Assembly (NCBI RefSeq): GCF_004011155.1
Contig: NZ_RJWG01000001.1
Span: 62,001-126,000, forward strand
Length of the DNA stretch: 64,000 nucleotides
From: Clostridium prolinivorans
GTDB lineage: Bacteria > Bacillota > Clostridia > Clostridiales > Clostridiaceae
Direction of reading: 5' to 3'
Part shown: piece after piece, positions 47,903 through 57,887 of the stretch
How positions within the stretch are numbered: the first letter of the stretch is position 1
Layout: the number at the start of each line of letters is the position of its first letter
The notes under the pieces: model-generated
The model's database searches: none
The model's input: the letters and a program-made list of their open reading frames with translations, nothing else
What the model was told of the DNA's origin: nothing
Program-made: the position numbers and the translations under genes

Positions 47903-50104
47903 ATGGATTTAGAATTAAAAAGTAAATATTTTACTATTAGAGATCAAATAATAGAAAAAGAATTTAAACATTTAGATAAAGAACAAAGAGAAGCAGTACT
48001 AAGCAATAATAGAAATACTTTAGTTTTAGCCTGTCCTGGTTCAGGTAAAACTACTGTTTTAATTAATAAAGTGTTTTATTTAGTAAAATATGGTAATATA
48101 TATAAAAGTAAATACTTTCCAGAAAATATAAATGTAAAAGATATAAAACTTCTAGAAAAATATTTAAATGGAGATTTAATTAGTGATATAGAAAAAAAAC
48201 GTATTAAACATATTTTGTGTCAAAAAAGAGTAAATCCCCAAAACATAATAGTAATAACTTTTACTAAAGCTGCGGCAATTAATATGAAAAAAAGATTTAT
48301 AAAGCTTTATAAAGGCAAATCTATACCTTTTTTTGGAACATTTCATGGATTGTTTTATAAAATTTTAATAAAATATTATGGTAAAGTAAATATAATAGAA
48401 AATTCAGAGAGTTATAAATTAATATCTAAATTATTAATAAAATATTTAGGAGAAACTAGTGAAGAAAAAGTTGCGGAAATTAAAAATTACATTTCTTTGA
48501 TTAAAAGCAATCTTTTAACTATAGATAGTTTTAATATAAATATAAAAACAGAAGTATTTACTGAGATTTATAAGTTTTATGAAAAATATAAAAAAGAAAA
48601 AAATTTATTAGATTTTGATGATATTCAGATTAAATGCAGAGAATTGTTTTTAAAAGAACGTAATATTTTAGAATTTTATAGAAAAAGTATTAAATATATG
48701 CTTATAGATGAATTTCAAGATTGTGATAATATTCAAATTGAACTTATAAAATTGTTAAATAAATATAATTCTATCTTTGGTGTTGGTGATGAGGATCAAA
48801 GCATATATTCATTTAGAGGATCAAAACCAGAATATATGGTTGATTTTGATAAAAATTTTTATAATGGGAGAAAAATTTTTCTTTCAACTAATTATAGAAG
48901 TGCTGAAAATATAGTAAATGTATCAAAAAATTTAATAAAAAATAATGTTATAAGAAATGATAAAAATATGATACCATGGAAAAAAGAAAAAAAGATTGTA
49001 GATATATTAAATTATCAGGATGAAAATTCTCAAAGCTCAGATATAGCATTACAAATTTTAAAATTTAAAAATTTAAGTAATTATAAATATAAAGATTTTG
49101 CTATACTATATAGGACAAATATAGAAAGTAGAAGTTTAATAGATGCTTTTATAAGAAAGAAAATACCATTTAGATTATTAGATAAAAAATATAATTTTTT
49201 TGAACATTTTATATGTAAAGATTTGATTTCATATCTTAAATTGAGTATTTTTGGTGATGATGTAGAAAGTTTTATAAGAATTATAAATAAACCTTTTAGA
49301 TATGTAAGTAAAAGTAATCTAGATAGCATTAAAATGACTTATTTGAAAGAAGATTGTTTTGAATTTATAAAAAATATTAAAGACATTCCTATTTTTCAAA
49401 TTAAAAATATAGATAAATTAAAAAAAGATATATATAGTTTAAATAGAATGACTTTGCAAAGTGCAATAAGTTTTATAATAAGTGATTTGGGTTACTATGA
49501 TTATATAAAAGATTACAGTTTAAAATTTAAAATAAATATATTAGAACTTGAAGAAATTTTAGATGAATTTAAAAAATCTGCAGAAGGGTTTACCAATATA
49601 AAAGATTTTTTAGAGCATATTGAAAATGTTGATAGAGAAGTAAATAAAAGTATGAATACAGATGATAATGAAGATTATGTAATTTTAAGTACTATACATG
49701 GTGTTAAAGGTATGGAATTTAAAAATGTTTTTATAATAGATTGTATAGAAGAAGTTTTCCCGCATAAAAATGCTATTTCTTCTAATATAATAGAAGAAGA
49801 AAGAAGAATTATGTATGTAGCTATGACACGAGCTATAGATAATCTTTTTATATGTGTCCCACGAAAAATAAGAGGAAAGTCTAAAGAACCTTCAAGATTT
49901 ATAAAAGAGTGTAATATAAATACTTTTGAACATTTGCATGAAATATATGATGTAGGAGATAAGGTTTATCATAATAGCTTTGGAAAGGCAAAAATTAAGT
50001 CTATAGATAAAAATATTATAGAGCTTGAATTTGAAAATAATGTTCAGAGAAAATTCGACATAATAGTGCTTCATAATAAAGGTATAATAAAAAAATGTAG
50101 ATAA
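47903..50104 (+). CDS. UvrD/PcrA-like superfamily 1 DNA helicase
   Basis: ATP-dependent 3'-5' helicase of 733 residues. Motifs in order: Q/Ia region LDKEQREAV, Walker A CPGSGKTT, motif II MLIDEFQDCD, motif III GDEDQSIYSFRGS, motif IV LSTNYRS, motif V STIHGVKGMEFKNVFI, motif VI EEERRIMYVAMTRA. The last ~55 residues (YDVGDKVYHNSFGKAKIKSI) are the Tudor-like tail that binds RNA polymerase in PcrA. Whether it is the sole PcrA or a paralogue cannot be told here. Confidence 0.88.
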   Translation: MDLELKSKYFTIRDQIIEKEFKHLDKEQREAVLSNNRNTLVLACPGSGKTTVLINKVFYLVKYGNIYKSKYFPENINVKDIKLLEKYLNGDLISDIEKKRIKHILCQKRVNPQNIIVITFTKAAAINMKKRFIKLYKGKSIPFFGTFHGLFYKILIKYYGKVNIIENSESYKLISKLLIKYLGETSEEKVAEIKNYISLIKSNLLTIDSFNINIKTEVFTEIYKFYEKYKKEKNLLDFDDIQIKCRELFLKERNILEFYRKSIKYMLIDEFQDCDNIQIELIKLLNKYNSIFGVGDEDQSIYSFRGSKPEYMVDFDKNFYNGRKIFLSTNYRSAENIVNVSKNLIKNNVIRNDKNMIPWKKEKKIVDILNYQDENSQSSDIALQILKFKNLSNYKYKDFAILYRTNIESRSLIDAFIRKKIPFRLLDKKYNFFEHFICKDLISYLKLSIFGDDVESFIRIINKPFRYVSKSNLDSIKMTYLKEDCFEFIKNIKDIPIFQIKNIDKLKKDIYSLNRMTLQSAISFIISDLGYYDYIKDYSLKFKINILELEEILDEFKKSAEGFTNIKDFLEHIENVDREVNKSMNTDDNEDYVILSTIHGVKGMEFKNVFIIDCIEEVFPHKNAISSNIIEEERRIMYVAMTRAIDNLFICVPRKIRGKSKEPSRFIKECNINTFEHLHEIYDVGDKVYHNSFGKAKIKSIDKNIIELEFENNVQRKFDIIVLHNKGIIKKCR

Positions 50105-50144
50105 AAGATAAATATTGGTATATAATTTTATTAAAGTTATTCTA

Positions 50145-50176
50145 TGCTCATGTTCTTTGAATATGGGCTTTTAAAT
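50145..50176 (+). terminator. Weak terminator after the helicase
   Basis: GCTCAT and ATGGGC pair (one G-U) around a ~12 nt loop, followed by TTTT. Confidence 0.45.
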
Positions 50177-50201
50177 TATTAATATTTAAGAGGGAAGAAT
50201 T

Positions 50202-52253
50202 ATGGAATTTACAAATATAAATTCTAAAGATATAATATTTGCTTTAGATATAGGAACTCGTTCTATAATAGGAACTGTAGGTATAGCAAAAGATAAAAAA
50301 TTTTATGTTATTCATGAAAGTTATATAGAACATAAAGAAAGAGCTATGATGGATGGACAGATACATGATATTAATATAGTTGCAGAAGAAGTAAAATATA
50401 TAAAATCTGATTTAGAAAATAAACTTGGTTTTACTTTGACTGATGTAGCAATTGCTGCAGCAGGAAGATTTTTAAAAACAACTACAGCAAGAGGCAATAT
50501 AAAGCTTAGTTATGAAAGAGAAATAGATAAAGATATAATAAGAAGCTTAGAACTTACAGCGGTTAAAAATGCAGAAAATGAAATAAATAAGCTGACTGAA
50601 GGTAAACTTTATTGTGTAGGTTATAGCGTTAAGAATTATTATTTAAATGATTACGTTATTACTAATTTATTATCACATAAAGGAGAAAATATAAGTGTAG
50701 AAGTTATAGCTACTTTTCTTCCACGTTCTGTTATAGAAAGTTTATATTCTGTTATGGAAAAGGCATCACTTAATGTTATAAATTTGACTTTAGAACCAAT
50801 AGCAGCAATAGAAGCTGCTATACCTCAAAGCATCAGACTTTTAAATTTAGCTTTAGTAGATATTGGCGCAGGAACATCAGATATAGCTATAAGCAGTAAA
50901 AATACTATAAGTGCGTATGGAATGGTATCTACTGCAGGAGATGAAATTACAGAAATTATTGCACAAAATATTCTTGTTGATTTTAATACTGCTGAGAAAA
51001 TTAAAAAAGAATGTTACACAAAAGATACAATTACATATAAAGATGTACTTGGATTAAATAACGAAATTAAAAGTAATGAAGTGATAAATATAATAAAACC
51101 AGCAGTTAGAAAAATGTGTGAAGAAATAGGGCAAAAAATAATAGAGTTAAATGGAGGTAAAGCTCCTAATGCTGTATTTTTAGTAGGAGGAGGGGCTCAT
51201 ACACCAACTCTTATAGAGACATTAGCAGAAATACTTAATTTACCTCCTCAAAGAATAGCAATAAAAGGAAGAGAAGCAGTTACACAATGTGTATGTAAAG
51301 ATAACAGTTTAGGGAGTATAGGAGTAACTGTTCTTGGTATAGCACTTACTGCTATGATGAAAGCTGGAAATAATTTTATTGATGTTTTATTAAATGGAAA
51401 TACAATAAGCTTATTTAACACTCATAAAAATAATGTAAGTGATGCTTTAATACAAGCTGGGATAAACCCTAAAGTTTTAATAGGTAAGAATGGGAAAAAT
51501 GTCAGATTTAATTTAAATGGAGTAAGCAGAATTGCTTTTGGTACTTTAGGGACTAATGCTGTAATAAAAGTAAATGGCAAAATATGCAGTATAGATACAG
51601 AAATACAAGAAGGAGATAATATAGAAATTATTTTTGCAAAAAATGGCATAGATGCTTCGCCTAAAGTTTTAGATTTTATAAATAGCTATAATACAATAAG
51701 CTTTTATATGAATGATAAATTAACTTATATAGAGCCATTAATCTATATAAATGGTAAAAAAGTAAATTTTGATGCTAGAATCAATGATAAAGATGAAGTA
51801 AAAATAATTTTCCCAAAAACAATAAAAGAATATAAAGATGAAATAGAAAATGAAAAAGAATGTATTTACTATTTAAACGGAAAAGAAATTGAAGAAAGCT
51901 ATGTTATAAAAGAAGGAGATAGAATTTATAAAAAAATAATAACATTTGAAAATGAAATTAAAAATGAATTTGAGCATGATTATGAAAAAAAATTAGAATA
52001 TGCTAAAAAGGATATTAACAATGATTATTATAACAATGAAAATGTAACTAATAATACTATATATGTGTTAGTAAATGGAGAAAAGACATATTTAAAAGGT
52101 AAAGAAAAATATATATTTATAGATATATTTGATTTTATAGATTTTGATCTTACTGTGCCAAAAGGAAACTTAGTACTTCTTTTAAATGGTAAAAAAGCAG
52201 GTTATTATGATACACTTTCGCAAGGGGATGAAATCAATATATATTGGGAATAA
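50202..52253 (+). CDS. FtsA-like actin-family ATPase with extended C terminus
   Basis: A 683-residue protein. Residues 1 to about 385 follow the FtsA/PilM actin fold: phosphate 1 ALDIGTRSIIGT, phosphate 2 LVDIGAGTSDIAI, adenosine site FLVGGGAHTP, and an FtsA-type inserted domain around 85-170. From about 395 it carries a long extension of short beta-rich units with repeated NG-x-EGD pattern (VNGKICSIDTEIQEGDNIEI, LNGKKAGYYDTLSQGDEINI), like ThiS/S4-type beta-grasp domains. No amphipathic FtsA membrane tail is apparent. It is not next to ftsZ, so it is probably a distinct paralogue rather than the division FtsA. Ligand unknown. Confidence 0.78.
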   Translation: MEFTNINSKDIIFALDIGTRSIIGTVGIAKDKKFYVIHESYIEHKERAMMDGQIHDINIVAEEVKYIKSDLENKLGFTLTDVAIAAAGRFLKTTTARGNIKLSYEREIDKDIIRSLELTAVKNAENEINKLTEGKLYCVGYSVKNYYLNDYVITNLLSHKGENISVEVIATFLPRSVIESLYSVMEKASLNVINLTLEPIAAIEAAIPQSIRLLNLALVDIGAGTSDIAISSKNTISAYGMVSTAGDEITEIIAQNILVDFNTAEKIKKECYTKDTITYKDVLGLNNEIKSNEVINIIKPAVRKMCEEIGQKIIELNGGKAPNAVFLVGGGAHTPTLIETLAEILNLPPQRIAIKGREAVTQCVCKDNSLGSIGVTVLGIALTAMMKAGNNFIDVLLNGNTISLFNTHKNNVSDALIQAGINPKVLIGKNGKNVRFNLNGVSRIAFGTLGTNAVIKVNGKICSIDTEIQEGDNIEIIFAKNGIDASPKVLDFINSYNTISFYMNDKLTYIEPLIYINGKKVNFDARINDKDEVKIIFPKTIKEYKDEIENEKECIYYLNGKEIEESYVIKEGDRIYKKIITFENEIKNEFEHDYEKKLEYAKKDINNDYYNNENVTNNTIYVLVNGEKTYLKGKEKYIFIDIFDFIDFDLTVPKGNLVLLLNGKKAGYYDTLSQGDEINIYWE

Positions 52254-52268
52254 AAAAGGAGAGTTATT

Positions 52269-53435
52269 ATGGATTTTTTAAAAGAAGCATTAAATATTAA
52301 AGAAGACTTAGTTATTTTAAGAAGAGACTTTCATTCCAATCCAGAACTTGGTTTTGAAGAATATGAAACTTCTAAAAAGATAAAATCTTTTTTAAAAAAT
52401 GAAGGAATAGAGTATAAAGAGGTTGCAGGAACAGGAATTTGTGCTATTATAAGAGGCAATGGTGATAAAACCATAGGGCTTAGGGCAGATATAGACGCTC
52501 TTCCACTTGAAGATAATAAAAATTGTGAATATTCATCTAAAATTAAAGGAAAGATGCATGCTTGTGGTCATGACGCACATACTACTATACTCCTTGGTGC
52601 AGCAAAAATTTTAAACAGTATTAAAAATGAACTTAAGGGCAATATAAAGCTATTTTTTGAGCCAGCAGAAGAAACTGTAGGTGGAGCTAAATTCATGATT
52701 AAAGAAGGTGTACTAGAAAATCCTCATGTAGATTGTATTGTAGGCCTACATGTAGATGAAGGAATAAATTGTGGCAAAATAGGAATAAAGAGAGGAGTAG
52801 TAAATGCAGCTTCTAATCCTTTTACTATAACTATAAAAGGTAAAGGAGGACATGGAGCTCATCCAGATAGTACCATTGATCCTATAGTAATTGCAAGCCA
52901 AGTAATACTTGGTATTCAAACAATAGTAAGTAGAGAAATTCCTCCTACTGACCCAATAGTAATAACTGTTGGAAGTATACATGGTGGTACTGCTCAAAAT
53001 ATAATACCTGAAGAAGTAAAAATCTCAGGAATTATAAGGACTATGAAAAGTGAGCATAGAAATTATGTAAAAAAAAGATTTAAAGAAGTTGTTGAAGGTA
53101 TAGTTCATTCTATGAGAGGAGACTGTATAATAGATATAGAAGAGAGTTATCCATGTCTTTATAATAATGATGATATATTAAATTTGCTAGAAAATAGTGC
53201 AGAAAGTATAATAGGAAAAGAAAATATTAAAAAACTTGAATCTCCAAGTATGGGTGTAGAAAGTTTTGCTTATTTTTCAATGGAAAGACCATCAGCTTTT
53301 TATTTTCTTGGAGTTAGAAATGAAGAAAAGGGAATAATTAATCCTGCACATGGTAGTTTTTTTGACATAGATGAAAATGCTATACCTATAGGCGTTGCAA
53401 TTCAATGCAAGATAGCATATGATTATCTGTCCTAA
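52269..53435 (+). CDS. M20-family amidohydrolase/carboxypeptidase
   Basis: Cytoplasmic metallo-amidohydrolase of 388 residues, related to N-acyl-amino-acid amidohydrolases, hippuricase and indole-acetyl-amino-acid hydrolases. Metal-site motifs: LRADIDALPLED, MHACGHDAHT, EPAEETVGGAKFM, GLHVDE; dimerisation lobe GKGGHGAHPD. The start follows AAAAAGGAG, 15 nt after the previous stop, so it is probably co-transcribed. Exact substrate not readable. Confidence 0.9.
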   Translation: MDFLKEALNIKEDLVILRRDFHSNPELGFEEYETSKKIKSFLKNEGIEYKEVAGTGICAIIRGNGDKTIGLRADIDALPLEDNKNCEYSSKIKGKMHACGHDAHTTILLGAAKILNSIKNELKGNIKLFFEPAEETVGGAKFMIKEGVLENPHVDCIVGLHVDEGINCGKIGIKRGVVNAASNPFTITIKGKGGHGAHPDSTIDPIVIASQVILGIQTIVSREIPPTDPIVITVGSIHGGTAQNIIPEEVKISGIIRTMKSEHRNYVKKRFKEVVEGIVHSMRGDCIIDIEESYPCLYNNDDILNLLENSAESIIGKENIKKLESPSMGVESFAYFSMERPSAFYFLGVRNEEKGIINPAHGSFFDIDENAIPIGVAIQCKIAYDYLS

Positions 53436-53475
53436 TATTATTTTAAAATTTTAGGTTATAATATATATAATGATT

Positions 53476-53596
53476 AATCACAATAATCTGTAAATTAATT
53501 TCTACTATAGAATTTATAGTTTATAGTGTTTGTAAATTTCTATTACATCATATAGTGGTCAATACTTAATGAAAAGACTTTTTGTGAGATAATCAT
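53476..53596 (-). repeat. Dispersed intergenic element, copy B
   Basis: Read on the minus strand, it begins ATGATTATCTCACAAAAA (identical to copy A at 27256) and ends with TTTACAGATTATTGTGATT (copy A: TTTACAGCTTATTGTGGTT). Total 121 nt against 117 nt. It occupies most of the gap between the amidohydrolase and pseudouridine synthase genes, in opposite orientation to both. Confidence 0.5.
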
Positions 53597-53632
53597 ATAA
53601 TTAGCTGCAAATTTATAATAGGAGTGAAGAAC

Positions 53633-54589
53633 ATGAGAGTTGAAATAGGAACAAATGAAGCAGGGCAGAGACTAGATAAATTCGTAAGAAAATGGCTTAA
53701 AGATGTACCTTTAACTGCTATATATAAAGGAATTCGTACTGGTCAGATAAAGGTTAATGGGAAAAAGAGTAAGGAAAGATATTTTCTTTTGGAAGGAGAT
53801 ATAGTTGAAACTTTTGATATACAAACTTCAGCTAAAAAGGAAAAATTTCAAAGAATAGATAACGCTCATTTAAAGATAACTTATGAAGATGAAAACATGG
53901 TAATAGTTGAAAAATGGCCAGGAGTACTTGTACATTCTGATAAAAAAGATGGAGAACCTACTCTTACAGATTATGTATTATCTTATCTTTTTGATAAGGG
54001 AGATTATCTTCCTGAAAAAGAGGTTACTTTTACGCCAGCTCCATGTAACAGATTGGATAGAAACACTTCTGGTGTGGTTATATTTGGTAAAAATTATGAA
54101 AGTTTAAAGCTTTTAAATGAGATGATAAGAGAAAGAAATATAACCAAATATTATATAGCTCTTGTAAAAGGAAAGATAAATGATGGAACATACGAAGCGT
54201 ATATTTCAAAAAACGAAGATGAAAACATCTCTAAAATATTTGATAAAAAAATGCCTAACACAAAAAAAATAGCTATGAAAGTTAAAACTGAGCAAAGTTG
54301 TGGGACTTTTTCTTTGCTAGAATTAGATTTAATTACAGGAAGAAGTCATCAGCTTAGAGCTCATTTATCCCATTTAGGAAATCCAATAGTTGGAGATATG
54401 AAATATGGAGACAAAAAGCTTAATAGTTTTTTTGTAAATAAATATGGGTTAAATTATCAATTTTTATATGCATATAAACTTATTTTTAAAAATTGCCCTG
54501 AAAAATTAAGTTATATGGAAAACAAAACTATAGGTGAAAGTTTGCCTCCTATATTAAAGAAGATAAAAAACGATGTGTTTAAATTTTAA
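53633..54589 (+). CDS. RluC/RluD-family pseudouridine synthase
   Basis: RNA pseudouridine synthase of 318 residues. An N-terminal S4 domain (QRLDKFVRKWLKDVPLTAIY) precedes the catalytic domain with the Asp-containing motif CNRLDRNTSG, where most relatives have H instead of CN. GRSHQLRAHLSHLGNPIVGD is the family signature. The ATG at 53633 is 8 nt after TAGGAG; the GTG at 53624 is less well spaced. Target is probably 23S rRNA. It is followed 17 nt later by the flippase gene. Confidence 0.9.
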   Translation: MRVEIGTNEAGQRLDKFVRKWLKDVPLTAIYKGIRTGQIKVNGKKSKERYFLLEGDIVETFDIQTSAKKEKFQRIDNAHLKITYEDENMVIVEKWPGVLVHSDKKDGEPTLTDYVLSYLFDKGDYLPEKEVTFTPAPCNRLDRNTSGVVIFGKNYESLKLLNEMIRERNITKYYIALVKGKINDGTYEAYISKNEDENISKIFDKKMPNTKKIAMKVKTEQSCGTFSLLELDLITGRSHQLRAHLSHLGNPIVGDMKYGDKKLNSFFVNKYGLNYQFLYAYKLIFKNCPEKLSYMENKTIGESLPPILKKIKNDVFKF

Positions 54590-54606
54590 AAAATAAGGAG
54601 AAATAT

Positions 54607-56220
54607 ATGAAAGCGCAGTCAACAACAAAAGGTTTTGCAATGTTATCAGCGGCAGGCATGATGGTTAAAATTTTATCTTTGCTGTATGTTCCTTTTTTGC
54701 TTGGCTTAATAGGGGAAGATGGTTATGGAGTATATTATGCTACTTATAATGTATTTGCATTTATATACATATTGACTAATAGTGGATTATCTTCTGCCAT
54801 ATCAAAATTAGTATCAGAACTTGTAGCTTTAAAAAATTATAAAGATGCAATAAAGTCTTTTAAAATGGCAAGAGCCATGATGATTTTAATAGGACTTATT
54901 ATGTCTATATTTATGGTTATTTCAGCTAAAGCTCTAGCTAACATAACAAATTATCCTAAAGCGTATTTAGCTATTGCTTCATTATCTCCTGCTGCACTAT
55001 TAACTTCTATAGCTTCTGCTTATAGAGGTTATTTTCAAGGAAGAGGTGATATGAAGCCTACTGCAGTATCACAAATATTAGAGCAGGTTGCAAATATTAT
55101 TTTTTCGTTGTTTTTTGCTGCCCGTTGGAGAAAATATGGGGTTGAAGCAGCATGTGCTGGTGCAACAGTAGGAACAACAGTAGGAGCTTTTGTTTCTGTT
55201 TTATATTTAATTAAATTTTATAAAAAACATAAAAAGTTTAAATTACCTAAAGATTATAACGATAAAGATATTATGCGTCATTCTAATAAGTCTTTATTTA
55301 AAAGAATATTATATTATTCTTTACCGTTAACTGTAAGTCAAGGCTCTCAAAATGCTGGTAATTTGATAGATGCTTCAAATACAAAAGGCAGACTTTTAGC
55401 AGCAGGATTTAGCGATACTGAAGGTAATGTAAAATATGGTTATTTAGGGAAATATCAAACATTAATTAATGTTCCGATAACAATAATATCAGCTCTGTGT
55501 TCGGCTGTACTGCCTCTTATTTCAGGAGCTGCTGCTTTAAATGATAGAAAAGAAGTAAAAAGAGGAGTGGATTATGCTTTTAAAACTACTTTTTTAATTG
55601 CTATACCTTCAGCAGTAGGACTAGCAGTTTTAAGTACAGCAATTTTTAAAACTATTTATCCCGCATTTTCATCTGGGGCTTACTTATTAAAATATGGCTC
55701 TATAGTTTTGGTACTTATGGCAATAGTTCAAATACAGGCTACAATTCTTCAAAGCATAGGCAAGCTTTATTTATCTACATTATATATCATAATAGGTATA
55801 GTTCTTAAAATTATTATAAATTTTATTTTAGTTGCTAAACCTAATATAAATATATTAGGAGCAGTATTTGGAAGTATGGCAGGTTTTTTGGTACCTATGT
55901 TATTGAATAACAGGCTTATAAAAAGAAATTTGAAAATAAGATATAACTTAATTTCCTTAGCTTCAAAACCATTAATAGCTTCAGCTTTCATGGGAGTTAT
56001 AGTTTTTATTGTACAATTAAATTTAGAAAATATATTAAGTCATATATTTAAAGGATATATAACTCGTATAGTTCCAACAGGTGTTGCTATACTTATAGGT
56101 GCATTTACTTATATATATGCTTTAATATTAATAGGTGGAATAAGCAAAAAAGAAATAGAAATTATTCCAGAAAAATTAAAAAAGTTTATACCCAAAATTT
56201 TGTTAGATAGAATAAAGTAA
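54607..56220 (+). CDS. MATE-like/SpoVB-MurJ superfamily flippase 1
   Basis: Polytopic membrane protein of 537 residues with about 14 hydrophobic segments. KGFAMLSAAGMMVKILSLLY at the N terminus, SAYRGYFQGRGDMKPTAVSQ in the first loop and QILEQVANI mark the polysaccharide-biosynthesis/SpoVB family. Probably a lipid-linked oligosaccharide or lipid II flippase. The ATG follows AAGGAG. It converges with a second family member, with only a terminator between. Confidence 0.83.
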   Translation: MKAQSTTKGFAMLSAAGMMVKILSLLYVPFLLGLIGEDGYGVYYATYNVFAFIYILTNSGLSSAISKLVSELVALKNYKDAIKSFKMARAMMILIGLIMSIFMVISAKALANITNYPKAYLAIASLSPAALLTSIASAYRGYFQGRGDMKPTAVSQILEQVANIIFSLFFAARWRKYGVEAACAGATVGTTVGAFVSVLYLIKFYKKHKKFKLPKDYNDKDIMRHSNKSLFKRILYYSLPLTVSQGSQNAGNLIDASNTKGRLLAAGFSDTEGNVKYGYLGKYQTLINVPITIISALCSAVLPLISGAAALNDRKEVKRGVDYAFKTTFLIAIPSAVGLAVLSTAIFKTIYPAFSSGAYLLKYGSIVLVLMAIVQIQATILQSIGKLYLSTLYIIIGIVLKIIINFILVAKPNINILGAVFGSMAGFLVPMLLNNRLIKRNLKIRYNLISLASKPLIASAFMGVIVFIVQLNLENILSHIFKGYITRIVPTGVAILIGAFTYIYALILIGGISKKEIEIIPEKLKKFIPKILLDRIK

Positions 56221-56250
56221 AAGGAAAGCACTAAATAAGGCTTTCCTTTT
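56219..56250. terminator. Bidirectional terminator between the two flippase genes
   Basis: AAAAGGAAAGC and GCTTTCCTTTT pair around ACTAAATAAG, with T on both outer sides. It overlaps the stop end of the minus-strand gene. Confidence 0.78.
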
Positions 56251-57739
56251 TGCTTATTACAGAAATAGAACATAAAAAAGAAGCAAAAGTAAAAAATATT
56301 ATAAATAAATTTTTAAGCGTAAATAATTTATTTGGAATTAAATTATTAGCAATATTTATAATAAAATATATAAGTATACTAAATAAAATATATATAAATA
56401 TTTCACTAAAAGAAAAATTTATATAGCAATATTTTTTTATTTCATAAATATTTATTAAAAATGTTGTAGTTGAAGTTATAATAAGAGTTATTCCAAAACC
56501 AAATATGTTTATGCTAGGTATACCTGTAAATATGTATAAAAGAATAACTTCTTCTACTGATACTAATAAAGAATTTCTAAGGAGTATTCCCTGCCTTCCT
56601 AATCCATTTAATATACCATAAGTAGTAGAGGAAACATAGGTTAGCGGAGCTGCTATGGCAGCAAATTTTATATAAGATCCAAGATCATCTCTACCAAAGA
56701 ATAGTTTACCAAGAGAATTTGGTATACTTATGCTAATAACTAGAGTAGCTAAACCTAGCAAAAAAGATATTCTCAATACTTGAATTATTCTGTTTTCCAT
56801 TGATAAATAATCTTTTTTATCTAATGCTTGCGATAAATCAGGTATAAGAACAGTTGATATTGAACCTATTATTATCATAGGGAAAGTTATTATAGACATA
56901 GCCATACTAGAAAATTTACCTATAAGTGACAATGCTTCACTGTATTTAATTCCTGTACTTATAAGACGTCTAGGTACAATTAATGTTGAAACTGTATTTA
57001 AAGTTGTAGATAAAAAACCATTTACACATAATGGTAAAGACACTACTAAAATATCAAACATAAGTTGAGATTTTCTTTCTTTTTTAAATTTACTATAAAC
57101 CATATTTTTTTTATGAAATCTATAAAATATAAAAAGTGAAACAAAACTTATAAATTCTCCAACACAAAGTGCTATATAGGCAATAGTAACAGTAGTTGTA
57201 ACATCAGGATTAGAAAACATAGATATAACGCTTATTATTATACCTATCCTTATGCTTTTTTCTAATATATCTATGAAAGCAGGTATTTTAACTTTAGATA
57301 TTCCATAAAAATAACCTTTTAATATTGAAGATAGAGCAACAAAAATTAGTGCGGGTGCAACAGCTTTTAAAGGATATAAAGTTCTAGAATCATGTATTAT
57401 GTTAGAACTTATAAATGGTGTAAAAACAAAAAATATAATTGATATTGATATAGATAAAATTAAATCAAAAATTAAAGCAGTTTCTATAGATTTATTTAAA
57501 TTTCTAAAGTCACATTTATTAAAATATACGGCAGCAACTTTTGATATTGCTGTTACCATACCTCCGCATATTAAACATATAAAAAGATTGTATATAGGCA
57601 TAACAAGTCCATATAATCCCATGCCTTCAGGTCCAAGTTCTTTTGATAATATTATAGAAAATATAAAACCTAATATACCTGTTGTTAAATTGGAAATTGT
57701 AAGTACTAGTGTTTCTTTAAAAAAACTATCTTTTTTCAT
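56231..57739 (-). CDS. SpoVB-type flippase 2
   Basis: Polytopic membrane protein of 502 residues, again with about 14 hydrophobic segments. It starts KKDSFFKETLVLTISNLTTG and has SKELGPEGMGLYGLVMPIYN and SSILKGYFYGISKVKIPAFI, close to the sporulation protein SpoVB, which supports spore cortex synthesis. The ATG at 57739 follows TGGAG with 9 nt spacing; a GTG at 57754 lies at that site and is rejected. The sequence diverges widely from flippase 1. Confidence 0.83.
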   Translation of the reverse strand: MKKDSFFKETLVLTISNLTTGILGFIFSIILSKELGPEGMGLYGLVMPIYNLFICLICGGMVTAISKVAAVYFNKCDFRNLNKSIETALIFDLILSISISIIFFVFTPFISSNIIHDSRTLYPLKAVAPALIFVALSSILKGYFYGISKVKIPAFIDILEKSIRIGIIISVISMFSNPDVTTTVTIAYIALCVGEFISFVSLFIFYRFHKKNMVYSKFKKERKSQLMFDILVVSLPLCVNGFLSTTLNTVSTLIVPRRLISTGIKYSEALSLIGKFSSMAMSIITFPMIIIGSISTVLIPDLSQALDKKDYLSMENRIIQVLRISFLLGLATLVISISIPNSLGKLFFGRDDLGSYIKFAAIAAPLTYVSSTTYGILNGLGRQGILLRNSLLVSVEEVILLYIFTGIPSINIFGFGITLIITSTTTFLINIYEIKKYCYINFSFSEIFIYILFSILIYFIINIANNLIPNKLFTLKNLFIIFFTFASFLCSISVISKKESLI

Positions 57740-57887
57740 ATATAAAAACTCCACATAATTGGTGTAACATTAATAATTATGTAAAATTTTTTAATTATAT
57801 TCTACTATTTTAATTTTTAGGATATACATATACTTAAAACTTTGTAAATATATATAAATATATATTATGTATTTTTGTGGAGGATTT

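Noticed and set aside
57399-57758. 119-residue plus-strand frame
   Set aside because: Lies wholly antisense to the SpoVB-type gene, no family features, no ribosome binding site.
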